The translations under genes were made by a program, and so were the position numbers. Source: Halogranum rubrum (GTDB taxonomy: Archaea; Halobacteriota; Halobacteria; Halobacteriales; Haloferacaceae). From it: a stretch of DNA of 64,000 nt. Location: NCBI RefSeq assembly GCF_900114455.1, contig NZ_FOTC01000006.1, forward strand, positions 62,001 to 126,000, in the 5' to 3' direction. Below the pieces are notes generated by a model that was given only the letters and a program-made list of their open reading frames with translations, did not search any database and had not been told where the DNA came from. This document shows, piece after piece, positions 47,811 through 57,141 of this stretch. How positions within the stretch are numbered: the stretch's first letter is position 1; each line of letters begins with the position of its first letter.

Positions 47811-48974
47811 CTATTCGAATGCGGGGATGCCGGTAAGGTCGTGGCCGATGATGAGCGAGTGAATGTCGTGGGTTCCCTCGTAGGTGTACACCGTTTCGAG
47901 GTTGGTGATGTGGCGCATCGGCGAGTAGTCGGCCGTGATGCCGTTGCCGCCGAGCATCTCGCGGGCGACGCGGGACTGCTCACGTGCCATTCGGACGTTG
48001 TTGCGCTTCGCCATTGACACCTGTGTAGGCTTCAGGTCACCGCGCTCTTTGAGCTCCGCCAAGCGGTGGGCAAGCAATTGTGCGTTGGTGATTTGGGTCG
48101 CCATCTCGGCGAGTTTCTCCTGCTGAATCTGGAAGCCACCAATGGGCTTGCCAAACTGGTCGCGGTCGGTTGCATAGTCGAGTGCCGTCTGGAAACAGTC
48201 CATCGCGGCACCAACTGCGCCCCAGGCGATGCCGTAGCGTGCCTGCGTGAGACACGAGAGCGGCCCTTTCATCCCCTCGACGCCCGGGAGGACGTTCTCT
48301 TCGGGAACGCGAACGTCGTTAAGACCGATTTCACCCGTGATCGATGCTCGGAGTGAGAGCTTCTCGTCTATCTTGTTGGTCGACACGCCGTCCCACTCTG
48401 TCTCGACGAGAAAGCCACGAACCGGGTCGTCGTCCACCGACCGGTCTCTCGCCCAAACGATCGCAACGTCACTGATTGGTGAATTCGTAATCCAGGTCTT
48501 CGCGCCGTTCAGCACATAACCGTCTGCATCGCGTTCGGCGTGCGTCGCCATCGCAGAGGCGTTCGAGCCGTGCTCAGGTTCGGTGAGGCCGAAGCAACCG
48601 ACGGCTTCGCCGGTACCCAGTGCCGGTAGCCACTCATCCTTCTGTGCTTCAGAACCGAACGCGTGGATAGGGTACATCACGAGTGCTCCTTGGACGGACG
48701 CCATTGAGCGAAGCCCCGAGTCAGCGGCTTCGAGTTCCTGCATAAGCAGGCCGTAGGCCGTCTCGCTCAGATTTGGGAGCCCGTAGCCGTCCAGATTCGG
48801 CGCGTAGAAGCCCATTTCACCCATCTCGGAGATGAGATCCATCGGAAACGTGCCGTCGATCCAATGTTGGCCGATGTCGGGTTTGACCTTTTCCTCGACG
48901 AACTCACGTGCGGTATCGCGAACCATGCGCTCTTCTTCGGATAGCTCACTCTCCAGATCTACATAGTCGAGCAT
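47811..48974 (-). CDS. glutaryl-CoA-dehydrogenase-like acyl-CoA dehydrogenase
   Basis: A 387-residue acyl-CoA dehydrogenase. SVQGALVMYPIHAFGSE (about 94-110) and the C-terminal VYTYEGTHDIHSLIIGHDLTG are hallmarks of the glutaryl-CoA dehydrogenase branch; the catalytic Glu is in YEGTHD. Such enzymes dehydrogenate, and sometimes decarboxylate, dicarboxyl-CoA esters. It makes crotonyl-CoA-type products that the hydratase, hydroxyacyl dehydrogenase and thiolase here could process. A non-decarboxylating relative remains possible. Confidence 0.92.
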   Translation of the reverse strand: MLDYVDLESELSEEERMVRDTAREFVEEKVKPDIGQHWIDGTFPMDLISEMGEMGFYAPNLDGYGLPNLSETAYGLLMQELEAADSGLRSMASVQGALVMYPIHAFGSEAQKDEWLPALGTGEAVGCFGLTEPEHGSNASAMATHAERDADGYVLNGAKTWITNSPISDVAIVWARDRSVDDDPVRGFLVETEWDGVSTNKIDEKLSLRASITGEIGLNDVRVPEENVLPGVEGMKGPLSCLTQARYGIAWGAVGAAMDCFQTALDYATDRDQFGKPIGGFQIQQEKLAEMATQITNAQLLAHRLAELKERGDLKPTQVSMAKRNNVRMAREQSRVAREMLGGNGITADYSPMRHITNLETVYTYEGTHDIHSLIIGHDLTGIPAFE

Positions 48975-49153
48975 ACCTAACAGGTAAGATGCGACAATAT
49001 TAATAGTTCGGTCGAGGGCCTGTCGAAGACCCGTCCGCTGTCGACGGTTTGGAACTCACTCGTGTCGCAAACGATTCCTCTGGTTTCCCCTGAGCGTGCT
49101 TCTCACATTCGTACGAGGAAACGTTTTTGAGAGCTGCTTCTGTGGGACTTGGT

Positions 49154-50044
49154 ATGCAGATTGCAGTGTTAGGAGCGGGTAGTATGGGTCACGGAATCGC
49201 GCAGGTATCAGCTATGGGTGGTCATGACGTCGTACTTCGGGACATCGAAGACAACCTCGTCGCTGAGGGTATCGAGGGGATTCAACAGAACCTCACAGCG
49301 GGTGTCGAGCGTGACAAGGTGACCGAATCGGAGATGGAGGCGACGCTCAACCGACTCTCTGGGACGACCAACCTCGCCGACGCCGTTTCGGACGCTGACC
49401 TCGTCGTTGAGGCGGTCCCCGAGGACATGGACATCAAGCAGGACGTCTTCCAGGACGTCGAAGCGTCGGCCCCGAAGGATGCTATCATCGCCTCGAATAC
49501 CTCGTCGCTCTCTGTCACCGAGATGGCATCCGTACTGGAGCGCCCGGGCCGGACTATTGGTCTTCACTTCTTCAATCCACCACACATCATGGATCTAGTG
49601 GAGGTCATCATCGCGGAGCAGACGACCGGCGAGACAGAGGCCCGCGCCATTGAGTACGTCGAGAGCATCGAGAAAGAGGACGTTGTGGTCCGCGACACTG
49701 CGGGCTTTGCCACTTCGAGATTGGGGCTCGCACTCGGTCTGGAGGCCATTCGGATGGTCGAACAGGGCGTTGCCAAACCGTCGGATATCGACGCGGCGAT
49801 GCGCAAGGGCTACGGCTACCCGATGGGGCCGATTGAACTCGGTGACCATGTCGGTCTCGACGTGCGACTTCACATCGCAGAGTACCTGCGCGAGGAACTC
49901 GGAGAGCGTTTCAAACCACCGCAGGCACTCCGTCGCAAGGTTCGTGCCGGGAAACTCGGGAAAAAGACAGGCGAGGGATACTATGTCTGGGAAGACGGTG
50001 AGAAGGTCGGTATGAGCGGTGAGTGGGGGGAAGGAAATGAGTAA
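49154..50044 (+). CDS. 3-hydroxyacyl-CoA dehydrogenase
   Basis: A 296-residue single-domain enzyme. The NAD motif GAGSMGHGIAQ is at the N-terminus, SNTSSLSVTEM near 118, and the catalytic HFFNPP near 139 with a C-terminal helical domain (GYGYPMGPIELGDHVGLD). The ATG at 49154 is preferred to 49127 because the NAD fold starts there. It oxidises 3-hydroxyacyl-CoA to 3-oxoacyl-CoA. It overlaps the next gene by eight bases. Confidence 0.94.
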   Translation: MQIAVLGAGSMGHGIAQVSAMGGHDVVLRDIEDNLVAEGIEGIQQNLTAGVERDKVTESEMEATLNRLSGTTNLADAVSDADLVVEAVPEDMDIKQDVFQDVEASAPKDAIIASNTSSLSVTEMASVLERPGRTIGLHFFNPPHIMDLVEVIIAEQTTGETEARAIEYVESIEKEDVVVRDTAGFATSRLGLALGLEAIRMVEQGVAKPSDIDAAMRKGYGYPMGPIELGDHVGLDVRLHIAEYLREELGERFKPPQALRRKVRAGKLGKKTGEGYYVWEDGEKVGMSGEWGEGNE

Positions 50045-50849
50045 GTCTCTGACAGAGCAGTCGTACGAACTGCTCTCGGTGACAGTCGGCGAACACGCCG
50101 ACCGCGTGGGCACAGTCTCTATTGAGCGCCCGGACGCTCGAAATGCACTGAACGAACAGGTCCGTACAGAACTGAAGGATGCCTTCAACACCGCAGAGGC
50201 CGACGACGACGTTCGGGTCCTCGTCCTAACCGGTGGAGATGAGTCAAGCGCATTCGTCGCTGGTGCCGACGTCACCGAGCTACGCGAACGCGACCTAGTC
50301 GACCAACTCGAGGCGAGCAAGCGAGCACGCGTCTATGAAGCCGCAGATGAGCTGTCGATCCCGGTCATCGCTCGCATCAACGGGCACGCACTTGGTGGGG
50401 GCTGTGAGCTTGCACAGTCCTGTGACGTCCGCATCGCTCAGGAGGGTGTAAAACTCGGACAGCCGGAAATCAACCTGGGTCTGATTCCAGGCGGTGGCGG
50501 GACACAGCGATTGACCCGGCTCGTGGGAGAGGGTCAGGCGATGCGGCTCGTCCTCTCGGGCAAACTTATCGACGCTACTGAAGCGGCCGATATCGGGCTC
50601 ATCGACGTGGTTTGCAACGAAGACGATATCGACAATCAGGTGTACGACTTGGCGGGTGCGATGGCGGAGAAGAGTCCCATCGCGCTCGAACTCGCCAAGT
50701 CGGCTATTCGTAAGAGTTCTCGGCTGGGTCTCGATGATGGTATCGAATACGAATCCGAACTGTTCGTCCAGTTGTTCGCAACCGAGGATAAGAACGAAGG
50801 AATCGATGCGTTCTTGCAGAATCGTGAAGCCGAATTCTCTGGCGAGTAA
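50037..50849 (+). CDS. enoyl-CoA hydratase
   Basis: A 270-residue crotonase-fold enzyme. RPDARNALNEQ, FVAGADVTEL (oxyanion loop), NGHALGGGCELAQSCD (first catalytic Glu) and GQPEINLGLIPGGGGTQRL (second catalytic Glu) are all present, so hydratase activity is likely. The ATG at 50037 overlaps the dehydrogenase gene by eight bases and is preferred to 50019. It works with the preceding gene as hydratase plus dehydrogenase. Confidence 0.94.
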   Translation: MSKSLTEQSYELLSVTVGEHADRVGTVSIERPDARNALNEQVRTELKDAFNTAEADDDVRVLVLTGGDESSAFVAGADVTELRERDLVDQLEASKRARVYEAADELSIPVIARINGHALGGGCELAQSCDVRIAQEGVKLGQPEINLGLIPGGGGTQRLTRLVGEGQAMRLVLSGKLIDATEAADIGLIDVVCNEDDIDNQVYDLAGAMAEKSPIALELAKSAIRKSSRLGLDDGIEYESELFVQLFATEDKNEGIDAFLQNREAEFSGE

Positions 50850-51572
50850 ACGCGGGCCGGGAACTTGTTCGTCACACGGTTCTCTCAGCTGTCGAGTCGA
50901 TAGCTGGGAGTGAATCCCGAACGCCTGGATTGAGGTGATCGTTCCTTGGCAGCCGTTACGATACTCGTATGGTGGGCTAATCGTCACGGACCAAGATCTG
51001 GTTGGCGCGCTATCTTGTCCTTTCGAGAGAGAACGGTGGAAATGGAGTTCGTCTTGCTGATGGTTCTTTGTCCGACTGTTGCATAATCTGTGCCATTTAT
51101 CGCGAGTCGGCTGTCAAGATGTTTCTTATTAAGAAACGCATTGCTATCTTCCGTGGTAAGTGTTGACTATCTACAACCCAAATGTCCTGGACGGGATACG
51201 ACTGGAGGAGAAGTTGGAACCGAGACACTTCAGAGTGCGTTCGTAATTATGAAACAGTGAATCCGATACGAGAGAGTAGTATTCACTGAACAAACCATCG
51301 CAATAGGATTGATATTACAATACTAAGACTGTAACACTCGCTTCCTGAGAACTCACAATCAACCTCCGTCATACGAGTGTTCACTAAATTCCGGCCTTCA
51401 TCACGTCACAGAGACAGCCTGAGTTTCAGTGGCAGAATTTTAATCTGTGATCCACCGTATTGGAGAACTGAAAGTGAGGGATAGTAGGGGAGGGACGTGT
51501 TGGAGTAACCAATACATGCCCTCCCGAAGTAGGCGTAAAAGAGCAGAAAATCAACCAAGTATAGAATCTGCG
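50850..51572. other. 723-base AT-richer intergenic region
   Basis: It lies between the hydratase gene and the IclR gene, which converge. Short frames here match nothing recognised. No repeat family or RNA gene is visible. The lower G+C suggests decayed or recently joined DNA. Confidence 0.4.
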
Positions 51573-52364
51573 TTAAGAGTGGGCGAGGTTGAGCTCCAGT
51601 TCGTTTACACTCCGATGAATGAGGTCTGAGATCTCATTCTCCAGTTGTTCATGCTTCAAGCGGTGAGCAGGCCCAGCAATGGCAAACGCACCGAGGATGT
51701 TTTCATCTGAATCCACGATTGGGACGGCCACGGCACGCAGTCCTCTGGTGCTTTCACTTTCATTAATTGCGAATCCCTGTTTCCGTACTTTGTCGAGTTC
51801 GTCGAATAACGCTGTCTCAGTAGTAATCGTGTTCTCAGTCGCAGCTGTTAGACCGTATGTGTCGATGAGGCGTTGAACCTCTTCTCTGGGCATCTGCGCC
51901 AGCATGGCCTTCCCTGCGGCTGTGTGATGTATGTGAAACCGCTTCCCAACCCGCCCCTTTGAGAAGACACCCTGCATGCCAGTCTCACGATACAGAACTA
52001 CTGCTCGCCCGTGCTCTCTGACGGTGAACTGCGCTGTCTCACCGGTTTCCTCAGCGAGTTCCCGGAGTTTCTCCTGAATGAGCGTATTCCCTTCTATCTG
52101 GTTCCGGACGTCGGCGCCGATGTCGAGGAACCGAAGACCGAGGCGGTACGCTCTATCGTCTTTTGTGACGAAGTCGCCGGCTCGAAGTGTCGCCAGATGC
52201 TTGTGAACGGAACCCTTCGATAGTCCCGTCGCGTTCGCCAGTTCTGTGACTCCAGCGACTTCGCGCTCTTTCAGTTCTGAAATGATAGCGAACGACCGCT
52301 CGAGACTCTTCAGCGTTCGCCCATCGTCCGACGCTTCACACCCGTTATCGCCTGTATTTTCCAT
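51573..52364 (-). CDS. IclR-family transcriptional regulator, catabolic island
   Basis: A 263-residue IclR protein. The winged helix (TELANATGLSKGSVHKHL, about 40-58) precedes an effector domain with FHIHTAAGKAMLAQMP-like and LRAVAVPIVDS segments. It resembles the IclR gene at 9352 in layout but not closely in effector residues, so a different ligand is expected. It is probably the local regulator of the acyl-CoA genes; no operator is recognised. Confidence 0.9.
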   Translation of the reverse strand: MENTGDNGCEASDDGRTLKSLERSFAIISELKEREVAGVTELANATGLSKGSVHKHLATLRAGDFVTKDDRAYRLGLRFLDIGADVRNQIEGNTLIQEKLRELAEETGETAQFTVREHGRAVVLYRETGMQGVFSKGRVGKRFHIHHTAAGKAMLAQMPREEVQRLIDTYGLTAATENTITTETALFDELDKVRKQGFAINESESTRGLRAVAVPIVDSDENILGAFAIAGPAHRLKHEQLENEISDLIHRSVNELELNLAHS

Positions 52365-52809
52365 TGTGAGAGATTGACTCGCCCACCATAATAAAATTCA
52401 CTAATACGAAACAACTATGTTTGGGGTTGGTGACGAGCGTAGCAGGATTCGAAACACATCGTTTGTGGTGATCGAATCCCTGGCCCCTCTCAAAATACCA
52501 TCGTCATCCACGCAGCTAGATCCTCCCTTGTGTAACCACGGTTCACCTCGCAGAGTCTAATGGCAGGGTATAGGTTGCTAACACGCCCAATCTGATATGC
52601 TCCGGCGCGTCACAGTAGATTGGAAGAATACAGTCGCGTAGCCGTCACCACACTACTCAGCTCTGGGATCACCTACTGAGAGTACTCCTCTCTGGAATCT
52701 TGCTTCGGCCAGTGTTGCGTCGTCGAACCGAACTCAAATCTACCTATCAGTGTCTCGAAAGTGAAAACCTGTGCGCAGGGCTTCTATTCTTTCACTATAA
52801 GTTGAGCAG
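52365..52809. other. 445-base intergenic region
   Basis: It holds the promoter of the IclR gene at its left end. No gene is supported in the rest, which runs into the degraded transposase. Confidence 0.4.
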
Positions 52810-53269
52810 CTTGAGCAGGCTGTTCTGGACGGCCGTTGTTCGGGGAGACCTCGGAAGCTAATTAAGTCTTAACAGAAAAAGTTGGAGTAAGCGATTCAGC
52901 ACCACCAACTGAAGCTGAAGTCGACGCGCTGGCGTGGACACCGGTACTTCTCGACAGATTTCTTGAAGAAGTGTTCGATTTTACCTACTCGATCCCCAGC
53001 TGTCGGCAGTTGATGAATGGTTTGGAATTGGGTCACCAAAAGTCTCGTCAAACAGTCGCCGAAGCCAAGCCTGAAGATTGAGACGGGTTCCATGATGAGC
53101 CCAAAGAAAGCAACAAGAAATGGACGTCACTGTAGATTGCATCTACCAAACCAAGAAATACGTGCAGTTTGAGCTGCGTCCCGTGTGGTTTCCACGTGGT
53201 ATACGTCCTCATTGTCGCACTGTGCGAAGAATTCCAAAAATATCTGATTATAGATTCGACACGGATTGA
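52810..53269 (+). pseudogene. degraded IS630-family transposase
   Basis: Pieces of an IS630 transposase can be followed in order but in changing frames. They are LEQAVLDGRCSGRPRK (from 52810), then an in-frame stop. Next come EVDALAWTPVLLDRFLEEV and YSIPSCRQLMNGLELGHQKS (about 52910-53085), FHDEPKESNKKW (about 53092-53130), and QTKKYVQFELRPVWFPRG (about 53150-53205). ALCEEFQKYLII (53215-53250) lies in another frame. Several frameshifts, stops and an internal deletion make it dead. It sits beside origin 2. Confidence 0.75.
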
Positions 53270-53437
53270 ATATCCAGAGCTAGAGGATTCACGAGGTGAG
53301 TGGAAAGCTGTTGTACTGATGCCGGGGATCTGCCTCAAGCATAAAACGCGGTTCATCGGTGATCAATCAAGATTCGCCTTTGTGAGAACGCAGATACTTC
53401 TCGAGCAGCAGTCGGGATCTTCTCTCGGCAAGACAGA

Positions 53438-53520
53438 CACCCCTTATTGCCGCTGCAAATGTCGAACCCGTCTTTGCTCTCGAAGTAACTCGGAGACACA
53501 CCCCTCGTTGCCGCTGCAAA
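53438..53520 (-). repeat. origin-2 boxes, left half (minus orientation)
   Basis: Two boxes read on the minus strand, at 53438-53460 (TTGCAGCGGCAATAAGGGG) and 53498-53520 (TTTGCAGCGGCAACGAGGGG). They face the plus-oriented group at 53768 across about 250 bases of AT-rich DNA. Confidence 0.85.
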
Positions 53521-53767
53521 CGGCAAGGCGAAGGGCGGATGTATTAGTTAGAGATACATCGTGACCTCTCTATCCCGACAGAATTAAATACCAATGAGTC
53601 GAACCAAATCATACAAGAGTCACATAGCAACATCTAGGAGTGACTTCGGTCACGACACAGCGGTTCAACCGCTCTGTGTGTTTGTCTGGCGAGTTAGCCT
53701 TCTGCGCGTTCTACCTCGCTCAAACGGACAATTTCTCTAAGCAAGATCACCCGACACGCTCGCTCAG
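53521..53767. other. central AT-richer element of origin 2
   Basis: This 247-base non-coding stretch, with AT-rich runs such as GAATTAAATACCAATGAG, is flanked by inversely oriented boxes. By analogy with archaeal origins it is the probable unwinding element. No gene is supported. Confidence 0.55.
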
Positions 53768-54107
53768 TTTGCAGCGGCAACGAGGGGTGTGTGTGCTCGG
53801 CTGTATCACCGCAGATTCGCCCAAAGATATTCCACGTGAAGACGGGCGACCAACCACTTGCAGCGGCAACAAGGTCTTCTTCCAGCGGCAACGCAGGGCT
53901 ATTTGCAGCGGCAACAAGGGGTGTCAGACATATATCTGAGCAACGATTATTCAACCAACTCACTGTCCAGAACCAAGCGCTACAAGCTCTAATAAGCTGG
54001 ATTCAGTGTGGCTACCCCTTGCCACTTTGCTATTCGTGTCTTAATTGGCCGAGCAAGATCTCACTCATTTGCAGCGGCAACGTGGGGTGTTTCCAGCGGC
54101 AACGACC
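53768..54107 (+). repeat. origin-2 boxes, right half (plus orientation)
   Basis: Six boxes read on the plus strand: full copies at 53768-53790, 53902-53925 and 54068-54090 (TTTGCAGCGGCAACGTGGGG type). Shorter or variant copies are at 53858-53874, 53881-53898 and 54092-54107 (CCAGCGGCAACG). The last two lie directly upstream of the orc2 gene, where they could also control it. Confidence 0.85.
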
Positions 54108-54161
54108 TATGTTGTAATGCGAACATTGATACTCTCTCACGAGAGCACCATTCACAAACGG

Positions 54162-55364
54162 ATGTCGGACTCAATCGACTACTTTGGAGGGAACGATGCC
54201 ATCTTCCGAAACAAGGATCTCCTCCAAGTCAAATACCTTCCAGACGAAGACCGCATCATCGGTCGGAACGAACAGTTGAACGATCTGGGTTCGTCACTCC
54301 GACCTGCACTGAAGGGCCAGACTCCCAACCACGTCCTCATTTACGGCAAAACGGGGACAGGGAAGTCACTTTGTTCGAAGTTCATGGCTCGCCAGCTCAA
54401 AACTCGAGCCGCAGCAGACGACGTTCGTGTGGGGACCGCCTACGTGGACTGTTTTCAGGACTCGACTGAAACGCAGGCGGTCAAATCGATCGCCATCCAA
54501 CTGAACGACGACGCCGGTGGCGAACTCCGAATCCCCGCTGCTGGCTTGAGCACGGGCGACTACTATCGGAAGCTCTGGACTGTTGTCGACGATTACTACG
54601 ATGTTGTCATCGTCATCCTCGACGAGATCGACAAACTCGACGGTGACAACGTCCTCATGCAACTCTCGCGTGCAGTCGAGTCTGGCAAGCTCACTAGTAG
54701 TACGCTTGGGGTCATCGGTATCAGTAACAAGATTCAGTACAAGGACACGCTCAACGAGCGAGTCAAATCAAGCCTCTCTGAGCGAGAATTCGTCTTCCCG
54801 CCGTACGATGCAAACCAGCTGCGGGCAATTCTCGAGTCACGACAGGATGCGTTCCGAGACGGCGCGCTCTCTGATGCAGTGCCACCGCGCGTTGCTGCAC
54901 TTGCCGCTCGTGAACATGGTGACGCACGCAAAGCAATCGACATCCTCCGGTTTGCTGGTGAGATTGCAGAGGATGCAGGCGACAGCGTCGTCAGGGAAGC
55001 CCATGTGAACAAAGCCCACGAGCGAGAGGAACAGAATCGTGTCGCGGACCTCATCTCGAAGAGCACGCCGCACAGTCGCTTCGTCCTCATCGCACTCGCG
55101 AACATCGTCCAGCAACGCGGCGACGACGAAGCATGGGTCCCGACCAACGATATCTACGACGTCTACCGTACTGTTTGCAAGGGTGACGGAGCTGAACCCC
55201 TCAAGAAGCGCCGCATCCGAGATATCCTTTCTGAGCTCGAGTTCCTCTCGATTATCGACCAAGACCTTCGCGGTAAGGGGCAAGGACAGGGCAACTATAT
55301 GGTCAATCGTCTCTCCGAAGTCAAGCCGACAATCGTCATCAAGGCGTGTGCTGACGCCGATTAG
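54162..55364 (+). CDS. orc1/cdc6: Orc1/Cdc6 replication initiator, origin 2
   Basis: A 400-residue Orc1/Cdc6 AAA+ ATPase. Walker A YGKTGTGKS (about 58), Walker B VILDEIDKL (about 153), ISNKIQYKDTLNERVKSSL, HGDARKAIDILR and a C-terminal winged helix are present. The ATG at 54162 is preferred because the longer reading (from 54045) runs through origin boxes. It is similar in order and motifs to the orc at 25587-26882 but is paired with different boxes. The N-terminus lacks the acidic tail of that protein. Confidence 0.93.
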   Translation: MSDSIDYFGGNDAIFRNKDLLQVKYLPDEDRIIGRNEQLNDLGSSLRPALKGQTPNHVLIYGKTGTGKSLCSKFMARQLKTRAAADDVRVGTAYVDCFQDSTETQAVKSIAIQLNDDAGGELRIPAAGLSTGDYYRKLWTVVDDYYDVVIVILDEIDKLDGDNVLMQLSRAVESGKLTSSTLGVIGISNKIQYKDTLNERVKSSLSEREFVFPPYDANQLRAILESRQDAFRDGALSDAVPPRVAALAAREHGDARKAIDILRFAGEIAEDAGDSVVREAHVNKAHEREEQNRVADLISKSTPHSRFVLIALANIVQQRGDDEAWVPTNDIYDVYRTVCKGDGAEPLKKRRIRDILSELEFLSIIDQDLRGKGQGQGNYMVNRLSEVKPTIVIKACADAD

Positions 55365-55387
55365 TCTGGTTGTCATTCTGACATTGG

Positions 55388-55410
55388 TTGCAGCGGCAAC
55401 GAGGGGTGTG
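55388..55410 (+). repeat. origin-2 box downstream of orc2
   Basis: TTGCAGCGGCAACGAGGGGT is a full copy of the origin-2 box lying 24 bases beyond the orc2 stop codon. The gene is thus bracketed by boxes on both sides, as at origin 1. Confidence 0.8.
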
Positions 55411-55741
55411 CCGAGAATGTATCGTTGATCAGTCAAATCGACGGGTAGCTATCGATGAATCGTGTTGTACGCGCGCTCAAGCACAATCGAGATCTTTCTC
55501 CTTGAACTTCCGTAATGGCTTCTGGAACTGCTCTTTTACGTCGTTATCACCGTGCCCGGGGAGAATGCTCGAATGCCGGAACATTACACAGATATGAACA
55601 AAGAGTGGCCGGCTATAACAGCTATATTCCTTGATTGTGAAGATATAACTACGTCATCTGCAGCAACCAAGACTGGTCATAGATACTAAAGATTATCTGC
55701 AGGATTCGAACACAGAGCCCACTTCAAAAAGTGAGACTATC
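55411..55741. other. 331-base intergenic region
   Basis: No gene is supported. A 35-codon minus-strand frame (55477-55584) contains ILPGHGDND, reminiscent of the end of a metallo-beta-lactamase-fold protein, but is too short to call. Confidence 0.35.
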
Positions 55742-57130
55742 ATGAGACCGAACCAATTGAATCGAAGGAAACTCAAGTACCTAATTCGAGCGATATTTGC
55801 TACGCTCATTCTTGTCTCTGGAGCGACCGTTGTACAAGGATACATTACGTACTCAAGCGAAAGCGAAGAGCTTGATTCGAAGCAGAGTCGTACGCAACTA
55901 CAGCGTGGGTCACACCTGACTGTCGTCACGACGAGCGAACGCAGAACGGATGGGGAGCGAGATAACGCACTCATCGCCTACACAAAAACTGGCGATGTTG
56001 CATACTACAACGACAGCCATCGTGTGTACAACGACGTCGACCCTGTCGAAGGAACTCACTCGACAGTGCTGTATGTTGCTTCGAACCGTCTCGAACGAAA
56101 CGAGTGCAGTGCGACGACCGCCTGTTGGCAGAATATCGTTGAAGAAGTGAATTTAACCACCGGAGAGACAACACGGCACTACACCTTCATCACCGCGCTA
56201 GGGCGGGGCCAGTGGCACGATGTGGACCGCGTTGGTAATTCTCGCTTCCTCATTGCAGATATTGCGCTTGACCGGGCGTTCGTGGTAAATACGACAAGTG
56301 GGATTACTGAGTGGGAGTGGCACGCCCAAAATGAGTTTCCACTGTCGGGAGGGGGGCTGTTCCCAGGTGATTGGACACACGTGAACGACGTCGAACGCCT
56401 TAAAGACGGCCGCGTGATGGTGAGCCTTCGGAACCAAGACCAGGTCGTCTTCATCCACCCACAACACGGCTTGCAAGAGAACTGGACACTAGGGTCGGAG
56501 GATGATTACGACATACTGTACGAACAACACAACCCCGACTACATTCCTGCTGCGCGGGGAGGACCAGCAGTTTTGGTTGCCGACTCAGAGAACAATAGAG
56601 TGGTGGAGTACTGCCGGACAAACTCCGGAACGTGGAAACAATCGTGGAGTTGGGAAGACGAACATCTCATGTGGCCACGAGATGTTGATCGACTTCCAAA
56701 CGGACACACACTCATCACCGACTCAAACGGTGGCCGCATCGTCGAAGTCAACAAAAGTGGTGAGATTGTCTGGCAGGTTAAACTCAAGGGGGCCTACGAC
56801 GCAGAACGACTTGGAACGGGGGACGAAAGTACGGGTGGTCACAGTGTACAAGCTTCACTACCAGCTGATAGCACAGATGGCAAGTCGGAAGCAACGATTT
56901 CCCAAACCCCTTCCTCGAGTGTGACTGGCAAGGGGTTGGTGTGGTTCCGAAAGCTACTACCCCGCATGCTCATCAATCCGCTCTTGTACGTGCTACCTTC
57001 ATGGGTCGGATTCGTCGAATTCACTGCATTGCTCCTAGGGGGACTTACAGGAATCAGCTGGGCAACCGCTGAGCTGTGGTGGTCTCCCTGGTCAGTTCGA
57101 TTTAAGGTCACGCATCGGAGGAAGACATGA
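55742..57130 (+). CDS. membrane-anchored arylsulfotransferase-like beta-propeller
   Basis: A 462-residue protein. An N-terminal helix (about 14-36) is followed by a six-bladed-propeller-like region (about 60-350) with repeats such as NDVERLKDGRVMVSLRNQDQ, LVADSENNRVVEY and DVDRLPNGHTLITDSNGGRI, and a C-terminal pair of helices (about 410-445). This is the layout of haloarchaeal ASST-type proteins. A His in the WTHVNDV segment is at a plausible active-site position. Whether it transfers sulfate is not known. Confidence 0.72.
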   Translation: MRPNQLNRRKLKYLIRAIFATLILVSGATVVQGYITYSSESEELDSKQSRTQLQRGSHLTVVTTSERRTDGERDNALIAYTKTGDVAYYNDSHRVYNDVDPVEGTHSTVLYVASNRLERNECSATTACWQNIVEEVNLTTGETTRHYTFITALGRGQWHDVDRVGNSRFLIADIALDRAFVVNTTSGITEWEWHAQNEFPLSGGGLFPGDWTHVNDVERLKDGRVMVSLRNQDQVVFIHPQHGLQENWTLGSEDDYDILYEQHNPDYIPAARGGPAVLVADSENNRVVEYCRTNSGTWKQSWSWEDEHLMWPRDVDRLPNGHTLITDSNGGRIVEVNKSGEIVWQVKLKGAYDAERLGTGDESTGGHSVQASLPADSTDGKSEATISQTPSSSVTGKGLVWFRKLLPRMLINPLLYVLPSWVGFVEFTALLLGGLTGISWATAELWWSPWSVRFKVTHRRKT

Positions 57131-57141
57131 CGTGTCAGTGA

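Noticed and set aside
54045-54161. N-terminal extension of the second orc gene
   Set aside because: The extension is translated from two origin boxes; the ATG at 54162 gives a normal Orc1/Cdc6 N-terminus.
53438-55410. Possible CRISPR or satellite repeat at origin 2
   Set aside because: Copies are inverted around an AT-rich centre and also occur downstream of the orc gene; spacers are of unequal length.
55477-55584. 35-codon minus-strand frame containing ILPGHGDND
   Set aside because: It hints at the end of a metallo-beta-lactamase-fold protein but is too short and has no flanking coding sequence.
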